Shown: positions 13,270-23,549 of the stretch, in pieces | How positions within the stretch are numbered: position 1 is the first letter of the stretch | How the letters are laid out: each line of letters opens with the position of its first letter | Assembly: GCA_023515745.1 (NCBI GenBank) | Contig: JALECJ010000004.1 | Coordinates: 930,001-994,000, forward strand | From: Amoeboaphelidium protococcarum | Taxonomy: Eukaryota; Aphelidiomycota; Aphelidea | Length of the DNA: 64,000 nt | Reading direction: 5' to 3' | Notes under the pieces: model-generated | Databases searched by the model: none | Seen by the model: the letters and a program-made list of their open reading frames with translations, nothing else | Told to the model about the DNA's origin: nothing | Program-made: the position numbers and the translations under genes

Positions 13270-14693
13270 TCATATCACTTTTTATTATTTCAGTTTCTGA
13301 ATTTTAGCATCGTCATAGTGAAGTAAATTTCGAAGTATATCCTCGGTATCCTGGCCTAGAACAGGAGGTGCGCGTGATACCTCACAGTCAAAGTCACTAA
13401 ATCTAACCGGATTACCCACGACTTTCACGTCACCATACGAAGGATGATGCACCTTCTTTACTATACCGCGAGCTTTAGTTTGCGGATGCTCAAATGCCTA
13501 TTAAACGTCATTTATAGGCCCATGTACAAGTCCACTACCTTCTAGTAGTTTCATCCAATAGTGAGTAGATTGAGACCGGAAACGCTGTGCCATAATTGAC
13601 ACCAACTCTTCACGATGCTAAACTCGATCTGCATTTGTCTTGAACATACTTTAATCTAATACCTTTGAAAGTTCTAATAACGTGGCCATTTTCCTAAATT
13701 AGGTATCATTAACAGCAGCGACCACAATTCCAGAGTCTGCAGTCTTGAAAGCTTAATATGGGACAATAGAGGCGTGCGCAGTTCCGTATCTTGAACCTTT
13801 GTCACCTGCAATAAGATAGTTACTAGCAATATTAGTCATGGTGGCGAGTTGAGTTTCGAATAAGTTGACATCAATATGTTACCCTTAATCAGACTTTTAT
13901 CTCATGAGCAGAGCTGCCATTATAGCGCCATGGGCATACAATCCTACATGATCAGTAAATAGACATTATGAAAAGCTATTACTCATACAGCTTATATAAT
14001 CAATTTACCTGTGGAAATGTCAGTGATGGCTACACCGACCTTTACAGGATCTCCATCCGCTTCACCCGTAACATGCATGAGTCCACCTTCCGCCTCTATA
14101 ATAACATCATATCCGGGTCTACTAGCATAAGGGCCAGTCTAGCCATAGCCGGATATAGATGCGTAGATTAAGCGCGAATTCACAGTCTTATGAATCTACT
14201 CGAATCCCAGACCATACTCTGCAAGTTTACCCGGGAGATAATTTTCAACTAGAACATCAGACACCGCGGCAAGTTATCTTATAATATCCGCACCCTCCTT
14301 AGAACGTATATCCACAGTTATGGAAGCCTTGTTTCGATTTACGGCCAAGAAGTAGGCAGTCTATGGACTCTCAAACCCATCCTAATCAGTAGACGGAGGG
14401 GCCCAACTTCGGGTATCATCTCCTATTATGGGCTTTTCAACTTTGATCACTTCAGCTCTACATATAGAATGCACACTAATGAATTGAGATAATGATTAAC
14501 TATAGCATTAGAATAGAATGTAATTAGAATATTACCCAAGATCTCCAAGCAGCTAAGTACAGAACGGTCCAGCAAGAACGCGCGTCAAATCTAACACTCG
14601 GATTCCACTTAAAGGTAACTGGGCTTTATGACTGGTATTTATTACATTCGAAAATCTCCTTCTACCCAGTTGATACAATCTCCCAAAGTTCAT
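13270..14693 (-). CDS. Family III CoA-transferase, SUGCT-like (2 introns)
   Basis: Three exons (14693-14536, 14457-14009, 13943-13270) give 426 aa. Introns of 78 and 65 nt begin GTAATA and GTAAAT and both end ATGTAG. The protein starts [15 protein letters not shown], an Arg-rich presequence suggesting mitochondria. '[19 protein letters not shown]' and '[15 protein letters not shown]' are the CaiB/BaiF signature, interrupted exactly by intron 1. '[17 protein letters not shown]' resembles succinate-hydroxymethylglutarate CoA-transferase (SUGCT), which transfers CoA to glutarate in mitochondria. Substrate specificity within family III is not certain from sequence alone. The gene is convergent with PDS5 and divergent from the TPR-MBL gene. 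Confidence 0.88.
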
Positions 14694-14851
14694 GTCACTG
14701 TAAATGTAATCTCAACTAAAATCTTTTTTGAAGAACGACATTAAATACTCCTGATTAAACATGAAGAGGTTAACGCGTTTAAATCTTCATTTTCTGATAT
14801 TATAACATCTTCTGCATCAAATCATTGTTACAAGAGAGCGTAATATACAAT

Positions 14852-16345
14852 ATGAAGTATTCTGTGGATAATGTAGATTCTCTTAAATTGAAAATTAAAG
14901 AGTCGAAAGATGAAGGCAATCGATTTGTGGCAGAGTAAAAGTATAAGCAGGCGATTTAATGTTATACCAAAGCACTGAGCATATATGCCAATGATTGTGT
15001 TAGAAATCAATTTCGATTACCATACATTGCAGACTAATTGCTTGGCAGCGATTTCACTAGAGTCCATCTGGATACTGATAATAGGATACAAAAATCTTTT
15101 GGACAGGCAGTCAGTAATGTTGGCCGATTCTTTAGGAATCTAATGGATGATAGTGATGGCGATCGGGAGGATGGTGGTTCATCTACAAACGTCAGCAAGT
15201 ATAGTCATGACTTTTAATCTTGGGCCGAGCTTAATTCCAGCATGTTGAAAGAGTTTGATATTCATATTCTGTTTTCTAACAGATCTTATGCAATCAGTTA
15301 ATCTGTTAGTGTAATTGAACAGCCGCCTTCAATGGCTTAATGTGCTCTGGATGATGCTAAACGGTCCTTAATGATTGATCATCGCTGGTTCAAAGCGCAC
15401 GTCAGAGCTGGTGATGCGTGCTGCTAAATGTATAAATACGAAGAAGCTTTGCATTATTATTGCGCTGCATTGGATTGCAAAGTTCCTAAGGATGATGAAC
15501 GATAGAAAATATAGTTAAAGATTGTCTACGCTAACTCAATGCTCCATCTACAAGCTGATCATGTGAAAGTGATTTAGATGCTGGCAGGACATGATTTTGC
15601 TTCTAATCAGACCACGTCAGTTCTATCATCGATAAATCCAGTAACCAAGATCATAAACGGATTCGCCGCATCACTGTAGAACTTCGTTTATATCATAGTC
15701 TGTGAACACAGTAGGAAATGCTTACTCGTCGATGTGTGCTGGGATGTATAGACCATCTTGGACTTTTGCGCTTAGATGAAGTTTCAAGTGGTTGGCTGTG
15801 TGGTCACTCATTAGCACTTTGATCATGTCGGTGGGAAGCCACCTGAGCCGTACAGTCAATATGGAGTCACGGTGGAAGGAGTTGCTACAGTTCTTCGTAA
15901 ACTTGGTCCGTCAGTTACAGCTTATATTCATCCGGAAGATATTGATGAAGTATTGCGCGGTAATCCTGATATGACGCGAGATTAGATTACACCAACCTCT
16001 GATGGATTCAACCTTCGGGTGGGAACTTGCGTCAATCTCGAATTTATTCACACACCTGGACACACTAAGGGATCTTAATGCATTCTTGTGAATGGAATCT
16101 CCCTCCTCAGTGGTGATACTTTATTCATCAATTCCATCGGAAGATTAGACTTTCCAGAGTCTGATAAACGGCTAATGCATGCATCATTGAAGAAGATTAA
16201 ATCTCTGGCGCCTCAAAACAATGAAGATATAATTGTGCTTAGCGGTCATGCGTACGGTGGGCGATTTAGCTCTCTAAAGAGGGAGATGTTAAATAATAAG
16301 AACCTAATGGCGGAAACTTTTAATGATTTTATTAAATTGACATGA
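14852..16345 (+). CDS. TPR domain fused to a metallo-beta-lactamase fold hydrolase
   Basis: A 497-aa single frame. The N-terminal half (residues 1-230) has TPR-like pairs: 'SKDEGNRFVAEQKYKQAIQCYTKAL' (given in part) near residue 15 and 'AGDACCQMYKYEEALHYY' near 195. The C-terminal half (about 260-497) is a glyoxalase II-like metallo-beta-lactamase fold. It has THQHFDHVGG (HxHxDH at 320-325, the middle Gln encoded by TAG), 'IHTPGHTKGSQ' with the third His, 'LLSGDTLFINSIGR' with the Asp, and 'VLSGHAYGG' with the last His. All metal ligands are present, so the hydrolase is probably active, with unknown substrate. The TPR part may bring it to a chaperone or partner. The ATG is the first in frame and the stop is TGA. 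Confidence 0.85.
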
Positions 16346-16582
16346 TAATAATAAATACTATTGTAAATCTATTTGGATCAAATGCGCAACATGCTATTAG
16401 TTGAAATGATGATCCAATCAGAATGTGTGACCGTCACTATAACAATGCATATGATGGTTACTTGTGCTCACTTTGCGATAGCACTGTCAAGTCGCTATAG
16501 CCAGTTTAACTTTTTCCTCTGTTTGACTTTTAAGCTTCCACCATTAATAGAAGGTATCGAGATAATAAGCACACGAAGACCA

Positions 16583-19042
16583 ATGATTGTTGCTAACTGG
16601 TTGATTGCTACCTTTGCACTGCTACCAGCAATCAGCCCTCAGCTTGCCCCAGTGGACATGTCCATCACGACTAGCTAAGATGTAAAGGTATCTGGCTTGG
16701 ACTCTGCTGGTAATTTCTATCTTTATGGAAGGTATAGTGGTGGGTAAAGTCATCAGATATATTCTGCAAATGGATCATCGCTCAGTTTCGCGCCCAACTA
16801 AGGTGGGTTGGTAGATTCTTACATGGCAAAGTATGATACACGTGGCCTACTGCAATGGGTGGTTTATGCTAATGGAGTTGATAAAGACGATTATATACGC
16901 GGATTTCATATTGATGCTCAAGACAATCTAATAGTGGTATATTGGGCCCAGTCGAATAACTTTACCGTGTTCAAAGTGGACTAGACGAGGAGTAGATCTT
17001 TTCCAAAGATTGGTGCATCTCAGTCGGTAGTTTGTAAGTTTGGCTCAAATGGTACGCTCTTGAGGTCTGCCAGATTTGATGGTAATCGGACTTGGAATGT
17101 GGCAGACTATAGTGCGATGGGTCCAAATGGCCAACTTCTTGTCCATTTATGGAATAGTTACGGGGGCTACCCTAATAATCCATTGCTCTTTTATAATGAC
17201 GGTAATTAACTTTAAGCTTCAAGCAATGGTGGTGGTCATTATTTCATGATGGACAACAATCTTAATTACATGTACCATCTCTCGGAATATACTTTTGCTT
17301 ATGAAGTCATAGTGAATATTGACTCTAACGGATGGCTTTATTTCTTAGAGACAGCATATGGAAATGTTTCTATCTACGACACATCCGGCAGAGCGATAAG
17401 AGCGCCATCCACTACTGGCTCGGAATGTCCTCTCCTGGTTTTCAATTAGACCGGACATTTCTAGTACTACTTGCGCTTCTCCGGACACGGGAATGAAATA
17501 GCTGTCGGTATTGCATTTGATAGTCAGAATTAAGGATACATTTCTATGAAGTCTGACAACCAATTCAAAGTTTACAATGCATCTAATGTGGCGGTACTTA
17601 CAGTTGGTTAAAATAACACCAATGGATCTTACATCTTCAAATTGTCTGGTGGAAGCAGCATTTTGTAGTGGTATTCTATTACAGGCGGTTCTAGTAATGA
17701 GATTCAATTATTGTTGGATAATTAAGGCGCAAAGTACCTTGTAGGAGTAACTGACGCTGAATTGATAACATACTCGTCGTTGACTAATTCAAGCCTCTCA
17801 TTTTCCCGCCCTGTGGCATTTTAATACGGAATTATCATGATGCTGAGCTAGAGCGATTACGTCCTAGGAGTAACTTACATTTATTCGAATGGTAGTGCGG
17901 TTGATTTGGCATCTGGCGTGGTGATTGCCCGTGGCTCTATGCATATAACTTATCAGTCTTAATCTAACTCGATTGATATAGCCAATATGAATGGACTAAA
18001 ATAAACTTTCCTAGGCGGTTGTCGATTTATAAAAATTGGGAATCTTACGTAATTGGTAGAACCTTAGTATAACCAAACTACAACCTCTACTACTTAAAGT
18101 CTCTCTGTGGCCTCCACTATATTTGCTGCTTCCTTATCATCATCCACCCTGGTCACCACAAGCATTAGTACTTCAGTGCCTTCTCCGTCATCATCAAGTT
18201 TTTCCTCTACATTGACCACTAACACGTCCTTGATAGTAACAAGCACGTCAACCGTTCGTTCTACATTGCCAAGTAGTAGTAGCACGTCATTGACTGTCAC
18301 CAGCACGTAGAATATCAGTTCTACAATGTCGAGTATTAATAACGCGTCATTGATTCTAACAAGCACGCCGACCGTCCGTTCTACATTGTCAAGTAGTAGT
18401 ATCAGTATCAGTAGGAGTAGCAGTAGCACGTATCCGACTGTCATTACCAGTACAGGAACTATGTCGATTCCTGATGCCACTATATAATCCACACCTGTCC
18501 TGTCAAGTGTGCTCACATCATCTGACATATTGAGTACTAGCTCGTCTATCGCGTCAATTTAGTCTCCTTTGCAGTCAATGTAAGAGCTATCGACACTGAT
18601 TTAGTCATCGGCATCGGTGAAAAGTATCTCCTCTTCGGTACCTTCCTCTGAATAGCTTACAAAGGTCAGTGGCACTGTTACTTGGACGCTTTTGTAATTC
18701 AATGCTCCCAGCGGCGATAATAATGCCAAGTCGTATCAAACAACTGACGATCAAGGAGACAACAGAGACAGATCAGGCGCGGCAAATAATCTCAATCAGA
18801 ATGCCATCAATCTGACTTCGATTATTTCAATACTGGCTGGAGTATTTAGTCTGATCATTTTCTCTGTTGGCATTGCAATGTGGTTGCGTGTCAGATCTCG
18901 AAAAAGAAGAAGAATGTAGCAGGCTACCAAGTCAATGACGCAAGTAGGGGGTACTACGGTTCTGAACAACACCATCCCTTTGTACATGTCAAGCATTAAT
19001 GCTACGGTTGGTCTCACTCAGTTGCCTCCGAATTAACAATGA
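16583..19042 (+). CDS. Large type I surface protein: beta-rich ectodomain, Ser/Thr mucin-like stalk, one TM segment
   Basis: An 819-aa frame of no recognised family. The chosen ATG opens a hydrophobic signal peptide (MIVANWLIATFALLPAIS). An in-frame ATG at 16382 would bury this signal and is less likely. Residues ~35-200 contain repeats such as 'SGLDSAGNFYLYGRYSGG', 'DAQDNLIVV' and 'GPNGQLLVH', reminiscent of SBBP/beta-propeller blades. A second beta-rich region follows. Residues ~495-700 are a Ser/Thr-rich stalk containing three 60-bp tandem repeats. One transmembrane helix (near 745-770) is followed by an RVRSRKRRRM stop-transfer and a ~50-residue Gln/Thr/Ser cytoplasmic tail. Heavy O-glycosylation of the stalk is likely. 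The function is probably cell-surface contact or sensing, but this is inference. Confidence 0.75.
18223..18402 (+). repeat. Three 60-bp tandem repeats in the mucin-like stalk
   Basis: Three copies of a 60-bp unit begin CACGTC/CGCGTCAT at 18223, 18283 and 18343. Each contains TTCTACA(A/T)TGYC(A/G)AGTA near its end. Each encodes 20 residues of the type (T/A)SL-x-x-TST-x-x-x-x-STx-SS. Copies 1 and 3 are most alike. A more diverged relative of the unit seems to precede them. In-frame 60-bp units allow length variation without frameshift. Confidence 0.8.
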
Positions 19043-19443
19043 AGTCAAATCGCTGATATGAATAAAAGGTTTGAAAGTGTCATTGCTTCCTTAAAAGTTT
19101 TATACAACATATAATGTAAGGGCGTTAAAAGCAATTCTGTATCGAGTCACTGCGATCTTTCATCACTTGTTTCAGCCGGATGCAACAGGGGTAAATGAGC
19201 TCACACTAACCCCACGCTGATTTACTTATTTACTTTCAATAACTATCCGCAATAAGTATCCACAAGAGTTCACTATAAATGGTGATTGAAGGTGTGAAAT
19301 CTATTCAGAGGATCAAGCAAGTGCACATCAGTAATACATAAATGTGCTATTAAACTGAAAGCTCAAAGCGATATTATATCTCTTAATCAATAACGATTAT
19401 ATTCTAAGTCTAAAAGCCATCAATCAATCAACCATTCATTCAA
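19043..19443. other. Convergent 3' intergenic region
   Basis: Lies between the stop codons of the surface protein and the POMGNT2-like gene, so it should hold both 3' UTRs. It contains AT-rich sequence, AATAAA-like words and a (CAAT/ATTCA)-rich simple stretch near 19420-19447. There is no supported gene. Confidence 0.5.
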
Positions 19444-21785
19444 TCATTGTTTAGGAAGGGCAATCTTGCAATCGTGACGACCACTATACTTTCCAACTAT
19501 ATCATTCTTGACACTGCGCACGTATATTCCCAGCTCAGACCCTTCTTTATAATATGGATGCTCGAGCATAATCTTATTAGTGTCAGTAAAAAACTCCTTG
19601 TACGCCAGATGTTCCCAGATGGAGTATTTATCAGGCTTGATGCCATTCCATGGCTCTGCCCACTCAACCAGCACACCTTTAACATAAGACCCGGAGTATA
19701 CTAGGGAGCATGTGATTGAATTCTCATTAATTATGGATGGCAACACCGACGAGTCAACTCGGAACTGATTCAAGTTCATATTCTTCCCCTCTTCTAAACC
19801 CTCCTGAATCAGAGCGATGACTTCCTACACATCAACTTTGGTATCTTGATATATTCTGAATAGCCAGTACGGATCTGTACAGCAGACATGAGGCGGCACC
19901 GTGAGAGTCTCTTCAATCTTTCGGCGCTCGTCATCACTCAAATGCACGAGACCACCATGATACATATCACGATCCGGGTGAGGAATATTATTCTCCTTGT
20001 GGGTGTTCTTCCATGGACGATAGACCAAATTCATTCCTTTTAGCCCCGCCAGAGTCTTATAAGGAGTGTATCCTTCAGGTGGAACGGCATAGGGGTATAG
20101 TTCAATTAGCACTGAACGTCTCGGCATGAATAAAGACATTATCAGAACACTGCCATGCATTCCAACTGCCACCTTAGTTCTCCTCAATATCTCAATCTAC
20201 TACTTGAAAGTCAAATCCTCCATTCTGATGAATTAAGGCTTAAGTTGGAACTTGGAGGCAATTCCATTAAGCAACTCGTCCTCATTCAGTATTAAACGAT
20301 TCTACCTTCTGGAAAATACCACAGCTACATCAACCACAGGTTCTGCAACGTCAAATTCAGGCTTCAATAAATCCAGTTTATACGCAATGTAATCAGCAAA
20401 GTCGCGAACATAATACCCATTCACCTGCTTGTCTTTGATAGGACCTTGAGGTGAAAGAAATCCATACTAGTACCAATTCAAAGCCTTACTCTATCCAACA
20501 ATGGCATCATTGAATACAGTGATCACATCTTTATCTTATGACAGAGAAGACTTGTACTGAGCCGGATAATCAGTGAACAGATTAAACACGTGTCCGTACT
20601 CATAAGCTTCATGTCCATCTGTTAAATATACCAGATGATCAGTTGAGAATTGAGCAAACTATGGCTTATCTGTGGCAGTAAAATCATCTTCAGTATTAGC
20701 AAAGCGGCGAATATTGTAATACAGGCCAAGTGCATCATCGTGTAGAGAGTGCATAATATTACCGACGTGAAACCTGCTTATTAGAAATGACTTCTTCTCC
20801 ACTACATTCACCAACACGTCCTTGAACTTATCCTGAGTAGCTTCATCATAATTGAAATAAAAATACGAGTGATCATCAATACTCGTCATGTCAACCAGAG
20901 CCGGAGATCGATCTTTGGGCACGTTATCAAGAACTGAATGCTCCGTGATGACAACGAAATATAAATCCATCTTGGGATGATAGTATAGATTCTTGAAGCG
21001 ACAAACTCGATCATACTTTTTCTCTCCAAAGCACCAAATAGAAGATTCTGGCAACTTGGGATATACTTTCTTGTAAATTCCATTGACCCCGTTGCTTGTA
21101 TCACTGTTTTACTCTGTTGAAGTCTTTTTCCCATTCAGTGCAGAATTAGCTACATATACAAAGCCACCATGAGAGAGTTAATAAATTTTTGTTAGACAAC
21201 TGAATAGCTTAAATATTCATACCTTAAATAGTCTTCAAACTCTCCTCCAACTTGACGCGTAATGACTTTTCAGATCCCAATTGATTTTTCAGATCGCTTA
21301 TAAGAACATCTTTCACCAACAAGTCCTAGTTCAACTCCCCTACAGTCTGCGTCTACTACTTGACTTTATCAGCTACTCCTACTAAGAATTTCATAATGAA
21401 AAAATAAATCAATCACATTAAACAGTAAAATTAAATAACACGTACCTTTTAGCTTCTTTACAATGTCAGCCTCATCAGGCGATAGAGTAGAGCCGTCGTT
21501 ATGAGAGGTGAAATCTCTGTCGAGTTTCTGGTCAAGCCGGTCGTATGATTTCAAGCCATTATTATTTACATCACTACGTTGACCAGCTTTCAATGAGGTA
21601 TAGAATATTAAAGGCAGAGACGCATAAAGGGCTATAAACGCTAACAATACCACCACTAAAATATTCCATCGAGAGAATATCAGTTTAATCAAAGGAGACC
21701 TGAGTGGGGACTTGTGCTTTGAGTTATTATATGCATTGTTGCCACGAGTACCACTTTTGTACAGAGGAAGAGAGGTATTCATCAT
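19444..21785 (-). CDS. GT61 glycosyltransferase resembling POMGNT2, with C-terminal FN3-like region (2 introns)
   Basis: Exons 21785-21446, 21381-21223 and 21149-19444 give 734 aa. Introns of 64 and 72 nt start GTACGT and GTATGA and end TTCTTAG and ATGTAG. It is a type II membrane protein: short cytosolic tail, TM helix near residues 42-62, then a coiled stem encoded partly by exon 2. The catalytic GT61 (DUF563) region has 'RTKVAVGMHGSVL', 'ELYPYAVPPEGYTPYKTLAGL', 'HGGLVHLSDDE' and 'CCTDPYWLFRIYQDTKVDV'. These closely match what I recall of vertebrate POMGNT2. The last ~100 residues resemble a fibronectin III fold ('GVLVEWAEPWNGIKPDKYSIW', shortened), as in POMGNT2. That enzyme adds GlcNAc in beta-1,4 linkage to O-mannose in the ER. 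Orthology needs a tree. Confidence 0.82.
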
Positions 21786-22289
21786 GTGTCAATTATATAT
21801 TTTGCTCTAGATGGTTTATAATTACTAAGATAATACAGAAGCACCTGGATGGCAGTGATATCAGTTAATACTTCTACTATAGGAAGACCAGTAATTAAGA
21901 GTTTCAAATATATACAGCAAAGTCAAGCGTTACTAAGCAGCGAGTAAGCGGCAGTTGAATTATAGCCAGGCCGATCCAAAAAAATGTTGAAACCACAAAT
22001 TGAATCTTTCTTTACGCGCGTTATTCAAAAGAGATCGTCGATGAGACTAACTTGGTAGATTGACGTCAATCAGTGGATGAGATCACACAAGTAATACTTG
22101 TTAATCTCAGGATCCAATCACTTAGAATCTTGGCGATTTTCTTACTGTTTGGGAGATTTTTATGGAAATTTATTACTTCTATATGAAGGACTTCAGGGAG
22201 TATAAAATATTATGGATTGAATGACACAAAATGGCAATAATTCAATTCATAATCATCAATTATTTATACTCAAATTCAAACTAGAAAAT
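21786..22289. other. Upstream region of the POMGNT2-like gene
   Basis: Between the Tubby stop and the GT61 start, both minus strand. No reading frame supported. It contains the perfect 12-bp palindrome ATTGACGTCAAT, GCGCGTTATTC-type words near 22016 and an AT-rich tract just after the Tubby stop. Confidence 0.5.
22059..22070. promoter_or_regulatory. ATTGACGTCAAT palindrome (bZIP/CRE-type)
   Basis: Perfect 12-bp palindrome containing TGACGTCA, 275 bases upstream of the POMGNT2-like start. A second TGACGTCA occurs upstream of the Furry gene. A bZIP binding role is inference. Confidence 0.35.
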
Positions 22290-23417
22290 TCACACATCAA
22301 CGTAAGCATCGAAAACACTCAGAGCCAGACCGAACGCATCAATAGGACAGAATGGATAGAGAATGTCCAGAGCGAACGAGTTTTCATCAATCTTGCCAAA
22401 CTGTAAAATCAGCGGCTGAGATTCCAGAGTCACGTCGACTATTTAAAAGTTCTTAATAGAGGACATCAACACTCTGCCTCCGAAATCTAGATTCAACTGT
22501 TTACTTCTCTCATCAATATTGGGCTTCTTGCTCTTATACACCACTAGCTTGTTGGTTCCACCCGCTTCGAAATCTTTAGCAATATCTTCAGTGAATGGCT
22601 CACTAGTACCACTCAGGTCATCTAAAACCAATTTACTTCTCAATCCAATATTGATAGCCTTCGGTAGCTTCTTCTGATACGACACAAATGCCATAGCAGG
22701 TAGAGGCTTCTTTGCTTCAGTCAATTTAACAATGTTTCTAGTGTCATAAACGGTAAATTGATGACAGAGTTTATCGCTAACAATCTTTGCGACAAAGGTA
22801 TTCTGAATAGGATCCTCATTAGTACCTTTACCTACAATACCATTCATATCGGAGCCAACAAAGAATGTAGAAGGTGAGGAGCTGACATGAGCAGCATACA
22901 AGAACACCTTATCATCAGTCTCATTAGCCAGCGTGTACAGCTTCTTGGACTTTCGGGTCAGTTTACACTTCAAAATGCTGCCAGGCGGTATGCGAGAGAA
23001 GAGCTCGAATGTACCGGACATTGCTTTACTAAATTTCAGTGGATTAGCTATATTCTTCAGCACATTATTAGCCGCCAAAAGTTTCTGGGTGGATTGTGAA
23101 GCTATACCACCTTGGCTTATAGTGCTGGATCGCTGACCCTTCACAGGAGGAGGGACATAATTATCACCATCCTGAGGCATATAAGACAGATGCTTAAGCA
23201 GAGGATGTGCACATTTGACTGGAATTCCAGGCTTCAGAAGAATTTACACTGGCTCAGTCTACTTCTCATACTCGGCAGGGGAGCGCAGGATCACTGATGA
23301 TGACGGTCTAGATAAACTATCAGTCTTGATTTGTTATTGGAAAGGATTATCCTTTAACTTTCGAGGAGTTCCAGGAGTTCCAGATAGTAAGGGACTACTA
23401 TTTTCAACTGAAGTCAT
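22290..23417 (-). CDS. Tubby-like protein (Tub domain)
   Basis: A 375-aa intronless frame ending in TGA. The first ~130 residues are low complexity (Ser/Pro/Thr). The C-terminal ~240 residues are the Tub beta-barrel. It opens with 'PPGSILKCKLTRKSKKLYTL', where basic residues typically contact PI(4,5)P2. It continues with 'DPIQNTFVAKIVSDKLCHQFTVYD' (in part) and closes with 'LNLDFGGRVLMSSIKNFQI', 'LILQFGKIDENSFALDILYPFCPIDAF' (in part) and 'ALSVFDAY'. Tubby domains bind phosphoinositides and, in ciliated cells, link membrane cargo to IFT. Together with the centrin gene this hints that the organism may have a flagellate or centriole-bearing stage. The start MTSVENSS is the first ATG in frame. 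Confidence 0.9.
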
Positions 23418-23505
23418 CTTCGTTTCACAAAATATAGCGAATCTTCCACCTTGTAACAATTGCTGAAGAAACAAAAAAAGAACAGAAGAGAAAAATTAAA
23501 CACGC

Positions 23506-23525
23506 CGCGCACCCGCGGGTGCGCG
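23506..23525. repeat. 20-bp perfect GC-rich palindrome
   Basis: CGCGCACCCGCGGGTGCGCG is a perfect 20-bp palindrome in otherwise AT-rich DNA, 89 bases upstream of the Tubby start. A second palindrome follows 12 bases later. It could be a protein-binding site or a cruciform/hairpin. There is no known match from memory. Confidence 0.85.
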
Positions 23526-23537
23526 TCATGCCGTCCC

Positions 23538-23549
23538 GAACCGCGGTTC
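23538..23549. repeat. 12-bp palindrome GAACCGCGGTTC
   Basis: Perfect palindrome centred on CCGCGG, the same core type as the neighbouring 20-bp palindrome (CCCGCGGG). Both lie in the presumed Tubby promoter. Confidence 0.8.

Noticed and set aside
18094-18528. 144-aa open frame on the minus strand (Val/Leu/Asp-rich)
   Set aside because: It is the antisense of the Ser/Thr repeat stalk; repeats such as GTC/GTA give Val/Leu-rich antisense translations. The plus strand continues a long gene with signal peptide and TM segment.
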